DNA from: Owenia fusiformis
Taxonomy: Eukaryota > Annelida > Polychaeta > Sabellida > Oweniidae
Direction: 5' to 3'
DNA: 64,000 nucleotides
Assembly (NCBI GenBank): GCA_903813345.2
Contig: CAIIXF020000003.1
Location: forward strand, 6,473,815-6,537,814
Part shown: in pieces, positions 1 through 10,513 of the stretch
Layout: every line of letters begins with the position of its first letter
How positions within the stretch are numbered: the first letter of the stretch is position 1
Made by a program: the position numbers and the translations under genes
The notes under the pieces: generated by a model
What the model saw: the letters and a program-made list of their open reading frames with translations, nothing else
What the model was told of the DNA's origin: nothing
The model's database searches: none

Positions 1-689
1 AGAAATAACATGGTTTAAAGTCTAGTACAATAAATATTTTAATACATTGTATATATATATATATTTTACAAATAAACAATATAAATTACTTAACAGTACA
101 CTCTATATATCTGTATAAATGTAAATTAGAAAGGAACACAAAGCTATGTCATAAGGCAGTGGAACTTAACAGTACACTGTATATAGCTATATAAATGTAA
201 ATTAGAAAGGAACACATAGCTATGTCATAAGGCAGTGGAACTGCCCTTTATCAGATCAAGCATTCATAAAAATAAATGTATACCTGAATAACGAGATAAA
301 GTAACATTTTAGAGGCAAAAGAGCACACAAACAAACAACATGCAAATAAAACAATAAATACCACACATCATAACATCTTGTACATGTATATCAATTAAAA
401 GATAGCAGCTAAAATTTGATTGTGCTCATTCATTGTTAACTTCTCTACCATTATTTGTTGTCCGAATTCTCAAAATAAATGCATGTACTAATGTTTGAGA
501 AAATGAATCATAATATCAATATTCATAATAAAACAGGAACAGTTTCTCTTTCTGGTTTCTATGAGCCACTTTCAATATCAAATAAATAATATTTTAGTAT
601 GCCTTTTTAACATTCACATGTGAATGACAAATTAACTCTATTATTTGGTTTATAGAATGTATTAATATGTTGATATAATTCTTCACTGT
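1..689. other. AT-rich intergenic DNA with a 76-bp tandem duplication
   Basis: No coding exon is visible. A short (TA)n run lies near 50-64. Positions 90-165 and 166-241 are two near-identical 76-bp copies, each starting ttaacagtacact and ending aaggcagtggaac. The rest is AT-rich sequence downstream of the minus-strand UNC93-like gene. Confidence 0.6.
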
Positions 690-1235
690 GACCTGAACCT
701 GACTGCACCATGATCAGAATACACCATGATAAGAATGCACCATGATCTGACTGCACCATGATCAGAATGCACCATGATAAGAATGCACCATGATCTGACT
801 GCACCATGATCAGAATACACCATGATCTGACTGCAGCATGATCAGAATACACCATGATCAGAATGCACCATGATCTGACTGCACCATGATCAGGATAATG
901 CACCATGATCTGACTGCAGCATGATCAGAATACACCATGATCAGAATGCACCATGATCTGACTGCAACATGATCAGAATGCACCATGATAAGAATGCACC
1001 ATGATCTGACTACACCATGATCTGACTGCAGCATGATCAGAATACACCATGATCAGAATACACCATGATCTGACTGCAACATGATCAGAATGCACCATGA
1101 TAAGAATGCACCATGATCTGACTGCACCATGATCAGAATACACCATGATCTGAATACACCATGATCTGACTGCAGCATGATAAGAATGCACCATGATCTG
1201 ACTGCATTATGATTTGATTGTGACCTGAATCTTAC
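690..1235. repeat. 16-bp satellite-like tandem array (GATCAGAATGCACCAT type)
   Basis: About 34 copies of a 16-bp unit ending CACCATG or CAGCATG. Units fall into three subtypes beginning ATCTGACTG, ATCAGAAT and ATAAGAAT, arranged in short recurring blocks, which suggests expansion of multi-unit blocks rather than single units. Open frames across it on the minus strand come from the absence of stops in the unit and are not genes. Confidence 0.9.
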
Positions 1236-1469
1236 TGCACCATGATATGACTAACAATGATTTGACTTAAATTTAGTAAAATGTCCACTGCATACATAAG
1301 GCCCAGCAGTTACTAATATATGTGCATTGTGCAAAATATATCCTCAAAATACAATGGAATGTTGAACATCCAGCCTCTCATTGAAACACTGACTACTAAA
1401 ATACAACATGCAGAGTCAGTTTCTCTGACACATGTATGTCTTCTTCACTCCCTGATGCCTAAACCAGTG

Positions 1470-1620
1470 TACACTACAATAAAATACAGTATACACTACA
1501 ATAACTTTGGTGCACACTATATATACTTCAGTGTACACTATAATAACTTTGGTGCACACTATGATACACTACAGTATACACTATAATAACTTTGATGCAC
1601 ACTACGATACTGTAATAACC
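1470..1620. repeat. Degenerate tandem repeat of tacactataataactttggtgcac type
   Basis: Several imperfect copies of a roughly 30-40 bp unit containing 'ataactttggtgcacact', with a further diverged copy near 1760-1805. No gene is visible between 1235 and 1900. Confidence 0.7.
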
Positions 1621-1904
1621 TGAGGCCCTGGTATCCTGTCATTGATAAAAAGAATTTTTATCCATTAAGCTTATAAAAATCAGTACACCACGCATTAACA
1701 TCTCAGTACACTAGCGGACATTTTAAACATTTTTAAACTTATTCCTGGGCCTCAGGTAATAACTTTGGTTTACACTTTGATACACTCCAGTGTGCACTGC
1801 AATAATTACAACTAGACAGCAACACATTTGGCTGTGAATTTAAATATTAATTCTGAATGCCAAGACCCACTCTCTGTACATTTGGGAAACATGTTCAGCA
1901 CATA

Positions 1905-2212
1905 TGCGCTGTGATGAATATAGGCCTACATAGGACCAAGTATTTCTCCACCAAGGCAGCTGATGTATATTGTATCATCTCGTTTTGTCCTTTTCTCAGC
2001 CAGCCCTTATTCAAGTTCCAATCCAAGGTACAGAGACACTGACACAACCAACATGGCCAGGAATATGTATTTCTACACTAAGGCAGCTTTCTTCTGCTCT
2101 ACAGTCAGACAGTATCTTTCTCATTATCTGCTCTTTTCTCAGCACTCAAATGAAGTTCCAATACAAAGTACAGGGCCACGGACACAATCAACATGGCCAG
2201 GAATATGTATTT
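1905..2212 (-). repeat. Two extra tandem copies of the last UNC93-like exon segment
   Basis: Read on the minus strand, the sequence after the TAG stop at 2213-2215 repeats the end of the coding exon. The first extra copy (about 2075-2212) keeps frame for the last transmembrane helix and tail: it encodes KYIFLAML, then LYFVLELHL, then AEKRADNEKDTV, and ends at TGA. A second, more diverged copy (about 1930-2075) carries LYLGLELE and then a stop. Unit length is about 135 bp (45 codons). As the stop stands, both copies would be 3' UTR. Confidence 0.8.
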
Positions 2213-2466
2213 CTACACTAAGGCAGCTTTCTTCTGCTCTACAGTATCTTTCTCATTTTCAGCCCTTTTCTCAGCTCTCAAATGAAGTTCCAATACACAG
2301 TACAGGGCCATTGCCAGAGCCAATATGGCCAGGACTATGTATATCTTGGTAGCGGTGCATGTATAAGGAGCATACATAAATGAGATGGTCGATGCAAGCG
2401 ACTGCATCATCTTGCAACCAGCAAAGGCACTCTCCTTTTGTCTTGCAAATAACAATCCTAGGAAAC
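2213..2466 (-). CDS. UNC93-like coding exon 5 (last helices and C-terminal tail)
   Basis: Acceptor TGATTTCAG before 2466; ends at TAG 2215-2213. Encodes residues 773-856: FLGLLFARQKESAFAG, then helices including IYIVLAILALAMALY, and a charged tail (AEKRAENEKDTV). The final 135 nt are the template of the tandem copies that follow the stop. Confidence 0.88.
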
Positions 2467-5400
2467 CTGAAATCAGATAGAAATTTCCACGTTAATCCAA
2501 TTAAATACATATCCACAAGTCCAAAGGGTTTAAAAAACAGAAAGAAAATATACTAGCCTACAACCAGTCCTACGGAAAGCAAACCCCAAATATCCCAAAC
2601 TATCATCTAACATGTGAAGAAACAATGTCTAATAATACCTTAATCAAGATCTTCTAAATAAAAATTGCCATGTCATGTGTTGCCTGTGTGGTTACAATTT
2701 TTAGTTTTATTTATCGACCACTTTAAAATAAGCATAAGTACCCAGTTCCCTTGGATTCACTCATGCAGTGAAAATAATAGCCGACTTTCATCCATGCAAT
2801 TTTGCAATCTTTAAAATTATGAACATTAAGATCTTACTTTGTAATTGTGTCTGCCATATTCCTTCCACTGAGCCCCAAATCGCTGCGATCATGAATATCA
2901 TTGCCATGGAGCCAGATCTTGGTTGCCATAGTAACATAAGCACCATCAAACAAACATGCACCAAGGCAGCTTAAAAGCACAACATAGATTTAATTAAAGA
3001 TCTGTCAAGTAAATATTCTTAGAGAGACACTCTTCACCAATAATCTATAGTAATACAGGGATTAATTTTATAAACAATAATTTTCTCAATCATCAGCTGT
3101 CAGAAATTTTAATCACAATGTCAAGTACTTTTTATACTTGTACTACATTATACTCATGACTTTTAACGAATGAATCTGATTTGTTTTCAAATGTTGCCCT
3201 TTGTGCTTTGTCATTATGGAATGAGTCAAATAGCTCAGTCGAGTACTGTAGATTGGGTTAATTTGGCGCCCGCTTTAATTTGGCGAAATTGAAAAATTCG
3301 CCAATATAAATCTCCGCCAAAATTTAGAATGAATCCCCGGGAATCATCTAGGGTATTTCGTCCAGTGTATTTAGGTCACTTCCGGTTTATTTTTTCCAAA
3401 AATATGAAAAAATGTCTCTCATAAATTGGCTCAGAACTGGTCAGTCACTCATTAATACTCAGGGAAAAGTAGCAGCATCGATTGAGGTGTAAAATGTAAA
3501 GGATGATCTCACAAAAATGTACAAACGTGGTGAATATCGCCAGTGGTCCTCAAAAGAAAAAATGAACATTTTAGCCAAACATGCCCATTTACATGGTAAT
3601 TCGCAAACAGCGCGTAAGTTTAACATTCCATTAACACTTTTTGCATATCCGCCAAATTAAATAGCCGCCAATATGCCAAAAATGGTAAATTCGCCAAATT
3701 AAGTAGCGCCAAATTAACCCAATCTACAGTAATAAGCCTTATTATCACCACCTTGCCAGGCCTGTTCTAGGGGTATTAGTACAAGTTTAGAAGGCATTTA
3801 TTTTACTATATTGAACTGAGCAATATGTGACATCATAGTGGCGGGCCAATTATGATAGGTGAATGGTGGTAATACATACTAATAAAGTCATTTCTGCGGG
3901 CAAATTAGTGAAATATTGCCCTTTGAAATGACGTTATTGTAATTTGAGAAAATCTGATTTACTGTTCAATTACTGATTTAATCTTAATTCAAACCCTTGT
4001 GATCCCCCACACCCGCTGACACAGCTCACCTGGGGTTGAAATAAAGAGGGGGTGAGTCAAAAGACTGTAACACTATGTTGAACTTACCAAGGGCAAACAT
4101 TGGCAGTCTGCCTGTGTATCTGGAGAGTTTACCAGAGATATATGCACTGATGGAGGCCATGGAGGCAAAGACTGTCATGAAGTAGCCAACCATATGGACC
4201 CCTAGTGGACACGTCACAAATGCCTAAAATATAAAAATTGAACTTGTAAAATCTGTTTTCTCATTTGTTGGTTAATGATGGTTATTCTTATGATTTCAAT
4301 GAGGCCATTTGATGTAACAAGGTTTGGTGATGAAACAATTAGGCCTTGTAATGCAGTTTCATGATGCAATAATAAGGCCTTGCAATGCAATAACAACGTT
4401 TCATGATGCAATAATGAGGCCTTGTAATGCAATAACAAAATGAAGCCCATTATTTCTTCAGCTTATCAATCTGGTAAATCAACAATTTTTCACTATATCC
4501 TTCCAGAGTAACTCAGATTATACTGACCAATAAGTATGTTCTCTTTGGGGAGACCACTGACATTTAAGTGTACTAATATTAAGTTGAAACACTGAAACAA
4601 TGTAGGACACAACTCTAGCTGTAGTTGCCACTGTCAAGGAGACTTAATAACATGAGACAGTGTCATCTGATTTGCATTATAATCTTGGCAAAGATATTTT
4701 TTCAAGTTGAATCAATGACCATTGATTCCCCGAGACTGGGACCCAGATGTTAAATCAAGGTAATGAAAAGGGTATTTCAAATAGAGAGTATAGTAAAACC
4801 TGTGTAAATGGAATATGTGTAGAACCTCTAAAAAGTATTCCACTTAAGTGGTGTTCCACTTACAGAGGTTCATTTAACATTTTAAGATAATAGTTGGGAT
4901 TCTCAATTGTTCCACTTACAGAGGTTCATTTAACATTTTAAGATAATAGGTGGGATTCTCAATTGTTCCACTTACTGAGGTTCATTTAACATTTTAAGAT
5001 AATAGGTGGGATTCTCAATTGTTCCACTTACAGAGGTTCATTTAACATTTTGAGATAATAGGTGGGATTCTCAATTGTTCCACTTACTGAGGTTCATTTA
5101 ACATTTTAAGATAATAGGTGGGATTCTCAATTGTTCCACTTACTGAGGTTCATTTAACATTTTAAGATAATAGGTGGGATTCTCAATTGTTCCACTTACA
5201 GAGGTTCATTTAACATTTTGAGATAATAGTTGGGATTCTCAATTGTTCCACTTACTGAGGTTCATTTAACATTTTAAGATAATAGGTGGGATTCTCAATT
5301 GTTCCACTTACAGAGGTTCATTTAACATTTTGAGATAATAGGTGGGATTCTCAATTGTTCCACTTACTGAGGTTCATTTAACATTTTAAGATAATAGGTG

Positions 5401-8400
5401 GGATTCTCAATTGTTCCACTTACAGAGGTTCATTTAACATTTTGAGATAATAGGTGGGATTCTCAATTGTTCCACTTACTGAGGTTCATTTAACATTTTA
5501 AGATAATAGGTGGGATTCTCAATTGTTCCACTTACAGAAGCATTCCATTCTACAGGTACTATAAAAAAATACCTGGTACATGAAACTATTAAATAAGCAC
5601 AATGGAAGTATTAAACAGATTACTGACCTTAGTGACCTCCCCATAGAAGAATGAGAACTGTAGTAGAGTATAGAACATCATAGGCATCAGAAGAAGAGCT
5701 TTCTTGCGTCCAAAGAACTTGAATACGGCACCAATTTGTTGCTTAATAGTAGTATCAGTCCTCGTGAATATATCACTCAAGCGATCGAGAAATACTGCTG
5801 TGAGAAACAACGCTAGGAGACCACATCCAATGTAAATACCAAGCAACATGTAGAGTGTGTGTGGTGCCATAGCAACACGAGCTGTGTCGATTGCTTTATC
5901 ATGACAGTATTTAGAACCACAAAGATTCTTAGGGTTCATAAGCTGAAGGTCATCACCGTGAACACGGCTGGAGTTACCATAGAAACCAGTATTGTTTGTG
6001 CTGTTGCCACTGCCAACCAAGATATATTCATCTGTAATGGCTTTATTGTTTCCCATAACAGTAGATGCAATGAGCCCTCCAATTATTTGAGAATTTTGAA
6101 AAAACAGGAAAAATATCCCGTTAAATCTAGTCAGTACATTGGGGAGGCTCTTGCCACTTAATGAAGCATAACTTGTTGCGATTGTCAAAATGTACGAGCC
6201 ACTTGCTGTCCACATATTGGCCAAGAAGAACCCCAAAATACATGACGCAGGTAATAGCGTGTAATAGCTTGGATAAAAATTGGCACATGAGTATATAATG
6301 TTTGCAACAACTGTTAAAATGATTGTCGTTTTAGGCATAAGTCTTTGAACGATAGCTGTAGCGAATATACATCCCATGAAGAAACAGGCATAGAGACACG
6401 CCAATGATGTCAGTCCTAAACCACCTTCATGATTGATGCTACTTTGGAGATTCCGAAGAGATGAGAACGCTGTGTATATAAACATCTGACTACAGCTTAT
6501 GACAACTAGATTTTTCAAGTAGCGTTGTTTTTCCGGTAGTGTGCTATCTTGTCGTACATACGTCTCCCTCGTGATAACATTCACGGGTGGGATCCAGCGT
6601 GATATCCCATCAAGACTCAGTGCAACCCCCGTGCGAGCTAAAAGTGCCTTTCCACTGCTAGTACTCTGTATAGAATCAACATAGGCTGAATTCTCTAAAT
6701 CAGGTAAACTTTGTGTCCAGTTATTCGGGTCATCCAAGGTCGATTGGTCAACCCCTGGTTTGTCAACCATTGAGTTTAACTTGCGTAGCAATGGCTTAGA
6801 GCTTGCTTGGCTCGCAATGGAGTCCAAATATGCCTGGTTCTCAAAAGCATCTGCCTCTAATTCAGGGACAACGTCGATTCCACTTGTATAACTTGCTTTT
6901 GTAATTGTATCATTTTGATGGATCTGTTTCAGGATTTCCGCATTACCAGACCTGGAACATTTAACAATATGACTTATAATAATATTGATTACAAAACAAG
7001 ACACATTGCACAATAGTATCATATATCACATATCCAAAACCTAACCAAATGTAGGCCCATGTCTGGTTTTGCACCCAGAAAAATTCAACTTGGAAAACAA
7101 AAATTCAATAAGTAGCAATTAATTAAACATGTTAAATGGCTTTTGAAAATATTTAATAATATAGAACTACAAAATCAAATTATTGATGCATGTATAACGT
7201 ATGATGTATTAGGGGGAGCTGTTCCTACCTCCAATATCAAGTTACATTATACTACCACACGTATACGCCCTATATGGTGTCTTGTGAGATAATTGTAATG
7301 AAAATGAAACGTTTCACACTGTCCACGCACAAAAATAGTTGGAACAAAACTACTGTACTCCGGGTAAATTTCGACGCTATAAAATTTCGCGATTTTTCAA
7401 AATTGCAATTTAATTTCGCGGATTTGAGTTGATGACATTTCGCAGATTGCACAGGTTGAATTTTTTTCCGATTACCGTGAATCATTGCGGGCTATTTTAG
7501 CCTGTTCAGAATCCGAATAATGTTTGTATTTCCCACGTTTAGGGCATTTATTTCAATATTCTTGAATGGCTTTTTCAACTTCAATTTGTAGGATATCATT
7601 GTCGTCAACAGTTCTTGCCTTTGTTGGCCTAATAAGCCAATTCAAAATGTTTTTAGGCCTTCGCCCAACAACACTGGATGAAACGTTTCACACCCAACAA
7701 AACATATCAAAAGGCCCGGGTCAAATCCCCGGGGATTTAAGACAAATTTCGCGACGATAAATGTTCGCGATTTTACTACATTCGCGAACAAAGCGAAATT
7801 AAATCGCACTCGAACATTACCCGGAGTACAGTATGTCACAAAAGTAATTGATTTTTTGGGGGGATTGAGAGCAAAATTGATCTGGTGAATTAAAACAATA
7901 TTTACATTTTAAAAAAAGTGTTGAATCTGAAATCTATTTTTTGTAAATGAAGTCTGAGTCAGTATGAGGCCATCTTATGTATGACATTTTTCAGCTGCAC
8001 CCCTATTATTAATAACCCCCTAAGAATATGTGATAATACAGATAATTAATAATGTAGGTATTCTACTGTATTACATAAGGAAAATTAATGTTCACAATAA
8101 TAACTATGCATACTTATTGCATAACAATGCTGTAGATAGAATTTCAAATAGGCAAGCCCTAATTAGACCATCTACAGTTGTCCAAGGAACATGTATTTGC
8201 AAAGAAAGCCAATGAGAGCTTAAGTATGCCAAAATGTTGCCTCGCCTGCCTCATACCCTCACCTCATGGAAAGTTACCTCTAACCAAATATGATCTAACC
8301 TCATAAAAAGTTGCCTCTTACCTCATAGAAAGTTGCCTCTAACCTCATAAAAAGTTGCCTCTTACCTCATAGAGAGTTGCCCCTTATCTCATAGAAAGTT

Positions 8401-9376
8401 GCCTCTTACCTCATAGAAAGTTGCCTCTTACATCATAAAAGGTTGCTTCTAATCTCATAAAAAGTTGCCTCTTACCTCATAGAAAGTTGCCTCTTACCTC
8501 AGAGAAAGTTGTCTCTTACCTCATAGAAAGTTGTCTCTTACCTCATAGAAAGTTGCCTCTAACCTCATAAAAAGTTGCCTCTTACCTCATAGAAAGCTGT
8601 CTCTTACCTCATAGAAAGTTGCTTCTAACCTCATAAAAAGTTGCCTCTTACCTCATAGAAAGTTGTCTGCGGAGAGATTCAGGGATATTGGTGAGACTCT
8701 GGCAGCTGAATGCACTCATTGTATCACACATAGACAAGCCTTCCAGAGCATCGACTTTGCCTTCAATCTGCCCCGATCCCTGGCTGGGAGTCTGATGCAC
8801 CGAACCATAACTGCTCCCAATAGAATTACCAGTGTTATCATCATCCAGGGAGTACTCTGATGGCACATTCACTGATTTTTCACTGTAGGTTCTAATACGG
8901 GACAACACTGCATCTTTCACCATTCTGACACTGTCCAGGCCTATGTGGGTCACTCGAGGTGTTTTCGGGGAGTCCAGTGTTGAAGCCGGAGTCTGATGTG
9001 ATTTGTGCTTACTAGGAGGATGTTTTCCTCCCAGATTTATGGTCCTCGGCCTCTGTGCAGGACCAGGGGACCCAGAATTGTGATCCTTCATACTTTGTGT
9101 CCTGTTTATATCGATTGGTTTACTAGATGTATGTTGGCCTGTTCCAGGGCTAGTCTCTGCTTTAGTCATACTACTAGAGCGCATCCGAGATATAAGAGGT
9201 GACATTGGTATACCAGATACTAAAGGAGATACAGCTATCCCATGCTCCTTTGCATGCTGTTCTTCGCTAACACTCTCACACCTTATCCTAGTAGATCTAG
9301 GCTGTGATTGGTCAGCAGGTGATTTGGATTCTGGGGCCATACCCACACTTTTCTCACTACTCACATGATCCGACAT
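2213..9376 (-). CDS. UNC93-like (UNC93A type) multi-pass membrane protein, five coding exons
   Basis: Coding exons, 5' to 3' on the minus strand: 9376-8652, 6951-5628, 4223-4088, 2969-2838, 2466-2213; total 2571 nt, 856 aa plus stop, all GT-AG and in frame. Residues 1 to about 385 are a polar, Ser/Thr/Pro-rich, presumably cytosolic extension with no family match that I recognise. From about 386 the protein is a UNC93-type major-facilitator fold: hydrophobic helices, the MWTASGSYIL and LTRFNGIFF segments, a putative lumenal loop with three N-glycosylation sequons (NST, NNT, NSS), and late motifs GKLSRYTGRLP and GIWQTQLQ. Vertebrate UNC93A is about 460 aa, so this one is nearly twice as long. 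Family roles are poorly known: UNC-93 regulates a potassium channel in worms and UNC93B1 traffics Toll-like receptors. The resemblance is closer to UNC93A; the substrate is unknown. Confidence 0.9.
2467..2837 (-). other. UNC93-like intron 4
   Basis: Intron of 371 nt bounded by GTAAGATC after 2838 and TTTCAG before 2466. No further feature seen. Confidence 0.8.
2838..2969 (-). CDS. UNC93-like coding exon 4
   Basis: Encodes about 44 residues (729-773), including two hydrophobic stretches and the family-typical WGSVEGIWQTQLQ segment. Acceptor TTTTAAG, donor GTAAGA; phase 1 at both ends, agreeing with its neighbours. Confidence 0.87.
3246..3729. mobile_element. TA-flanked short inverted-repeat transposon (MITE), family A
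   Basis: Terminal inverted repeats start CTGTAGATTGGGTTAA at 3246 and end with its reverse complement at 3729; 24 nt match perfectly and similarity continues to about 40 nt. TA lies on both sides (3244-3245, 3730-3731), as for Tc1/mariner/pogo target duplications. Subterminal repeats of TTTGGCGAA type occur at both ends, and there is an internal CCCGGGAA block. It sits inside UNC93-like intron 3. At 484 bp it is non-autonomous. Confidence 0.88.
3519..3641 (+). pseudogene. Possible remnant of a pogo/CENP-B-like helix-turn-helix domain inside the transposon
   Basis: From ATG at 3519 the plus strand reads about 40 codons in frame, with the segments YRQWSSKEKMNILAKHA, GNSQTARKFNIP and then loss of similarity. 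The pattern (Glu-Lys plus hydrophobics, then Gly-Asn-x-x-x-Ala-Arg-Lys-Phe-Asn) resembles the N-terminal DNA-binding helix-turn-helix of pogo/Tigger-type transposases and CENP-B-like proteins. This fits a deletion derivative of an autonomous element. The match is from recognition only. Confidence 0.5.
4088..4223 (-). CDS. UNC93-like coding exon 3
   Basis: Acceptor ATTTTAG, donor GTAAGT. Encodes residues 684-728: AFVTCPLGVHMVGYF, then a helix, then GKLSRYTGRLPMFALG. The GK-S-YTGR loop is characteristic of the UNC93 family. Confidence 0.9.
4318..4442. repeat. Short tandem repeat aggccttgtaatgcaa / catgatgcaataat
   Basis: Three to four imperfect copies, near 4340-4440, of a unit with aggccttg-aatgcaat and tttcatgatgcaataa, in UNC93-like intron 2 about 100 nt before exon 3. 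Between this and 4845 nothing else is recognised. Confidence 0.7.
4850..5545. repeat. 56-bp minisatellite, about 12 copies, in UNC93-like intron 2
   Basis: Units begin ttccacttac(a/t)gaggttca and run through taacatttt(a/g)agataatag to gggattctcaattg. Variants at the a/t and a/g positions are phased, suggesting amplification of dimers. Read on the gene's sense (minus) strand, most copies hold GTAAGTGG after CT or CA, a 5' splice-site-like word. The array ends about 80 nt from the real donor of exon 2 at 5628. Confidence 0.92.
5628..6951 (-). CDS. UNC93-like coding exon 2 (major-facilitator core)
   Basis: Acceptor TGTTCCAG, donor GTCAGT. Encodes residues 242-683. The first 140 residues are polar and hold two copies of a short motif: ENQAYLDSIASQASSKPLL at 279-297 and ENSAYVDSIQSTSSGKALL at 328-346. 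Helices start at LVVISCSQMFIYTAFSSL (about 390). A loop with NSTNNTG and NSSR is a probable glycosylated lumenal loop. A later cytosolic loop is rich in Arg, Lys and Asp. Confidence 0.92.
7353..7831. mobile_element. TA-flanked short inverted-repeat transposon (MITE), family B
   Basis: Ends CTGTACTCCGGGTAA and its exact reverse complement (15 nt perfect), flanked by TA on both sides (7351-7352, 7832-7833). Subterminal repeats of TTTCGCGA type cluster at both ends, and a CCCGGG block lies near 7715. It lies in UNC93-like intron 1 and is 479 bp long. No transposase fragment was recognised. Confidence 0.87.
8235..8668 (-). repeat. 22-bp minisatellite built from the UNC93-like exon 1/intron 1 junction
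   Basis: On the minus strand the 22-nt unit consists of CAACTTTCTATGAG (the last 14 nt of exon 1) followed by GTAAGAGG (the first 8 nt of the intron). About 17-19 copies continue into the intron. Roughly half keep GTAAGA and others have GTTAGA. The true junction (8652/8651) is the first copy. Confidence 0.9.
8652..9376 (-). CDS. UNC93-like coding exon 1 (N-terminal extension)
   Basis: ATG at 9376-9374; donor GTAAGA after 8652, codon phase 2. Encodes residues 1-241: hydrophilic, with many Ser, Pro and Thr and RMRSSSMTKAE-type candidate phosphorylation sites, and no membrane segment. An acceptor-like TTTGCAG lies just upstream (exon edge near 9386), so at least one 5' UTR exon probably lies further right. 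Confidence 0.85.
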
Positions 9377-9386
9377 TTTCTACAAT

Positions 9387-10180
9387 CTGCAAATACATAG
9401 AAATTACTTGTCATTTACAGTTCTACATAACTAGGCAATTAACACATGATACGGAGCAGAGAAGACAGAACATGACGTGGTAAAAGGAAATAATTAATGC
9501 CTGGTTGTAAATTCATTATATAGTATGTAATTTTCTTGAGGCCTATGTCTTGTCAATACCCTTTGACCTCATCAGCTCGTATTACTACCCTCTTAATATT
9601 ACATATGATTTTATAATTTTGATAGCCTTCTTTATAATCATTTTGGAGCATGAATATGTAATGAATGATACCTACTTATATTAAAAGGCAGGAAATCGAA
9701 ATTACATGATTTAGTGGAATTATCAAAATCAAAGAATTCTTTATAATTCATAGGTGGCAAGTCAGGTCTTGCAATTGGTTAAGGTCTGCTAGGCCTATGT
9801 AAAAACTGCTAATGGCATTCTATTTCTATATTAGTACTGAGCATAATTACTTTCTCAGATTTCACATTACTCCATGTTCACATCATCTGATAGTTTGTGG
9901 CAAAACAAAGAGCAACTTGACCATAAAGATCAGATAAAGGTTGAATTTTAGAAACACAAGTCCCACCCCTATTAGCCTAATTGCAGAAATACATTATACT
10001 CATTAGGCTGCATACCCATGGGATAGTAGAACCTGTATATTTCAAACATCTCTCTAATCAGAACATCTCTCAATGTGAATGATTTTTGTCCCAATACCTA
10101 AACTCTCACAGGATTCCATGTTAAACAAGGCATTAACATGACAAAATGTCACCACCACCTAGAAAATTTAATCAATTTGA
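9387..10180. other. Upstream flank of the UNC93-like gene, no recognised exon
   Basis: AT-rich sequence upstream of coding exon 1. It should hold a 5' UTR exon or part of a long 5' intron, but no promoter motif stands out. Confidence 0.5.
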
Positions 10181-10367
10181 AGCAAGTTGAAAAATACCTT
10201 TCTGACCTTTTTTAACCTAAAGACCTTTTAGACCCTTTTACCAGGTCAAATCTCAAATCTAAAGTCAGATTTGAATTTCTGAAAATGTGTGGATGATTTT
10301 GAAAAAAATTAAGCCAATTTCAGGCAAGTCGAAAAAAGTACATTTTTGACGTATTATGACCATGAGA

Positions 10368-10383
10368 AGGTCATTGAAGGTCA
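10368..10383 (+). promoter_or_regulatory. DR4-type AGGTCA pair 1
   Basis: AGGTCA-ttga-AGGTCA, two exact half-sites with a 4-nt spacer, the arrangement bound by nuclear-receptor/RXR dimers of TR or LXR type. It lies about 1 kb upstream of the UNC93-like start codon. Function is inferred only. Confidence 0.3.
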
Positions 10384-10497
10384 AATCTCAAATCTATAGT
10401 CAGATTTGAACTTCTGAGAACTTGTAGATGATTTTGAAGAAAAAATTTAATCAATAATTTGAAGCAAGTTAAAAAAAGACCTTTTTTGACCTTCTAA

Positions 10498-10513
10498 AGG
10501 TCAATCAAGGTCA
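10498..10513 (+). promoter_or_regulatory. DR4-type AGGTCA pair 2
   Basis: AGGTCA-atca-AGGTCA, in the same phase of the repeat as pair 1. Confidence 0.3.

Noticed and set aside
607-1194. Minus-strand open frames of 99 and 73 codons
   Set aside because: They lie in the 16-bp satellite and reflect its lack of stops; no protein-like composition.
1963-2352. Plus-strand open frame of 129 codons
   Set aside because: It is the antisense of the last UNC93-like exon and its tandem copies.
4850-5545. CRISPR-like array
   Set aside because: Direct repeats are contiguous with no unique spacers, and the context is an animal intron; the same applies to the other arrays.
5859-6161. Plus-strand 100-codon frame
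   Set aside because: Antisense shadow of UNC93-like exon 2.
8663-9202. Two 65-codon plus-strand frames
   Set aside because: Both are antisense to UNC93-like exon 1.
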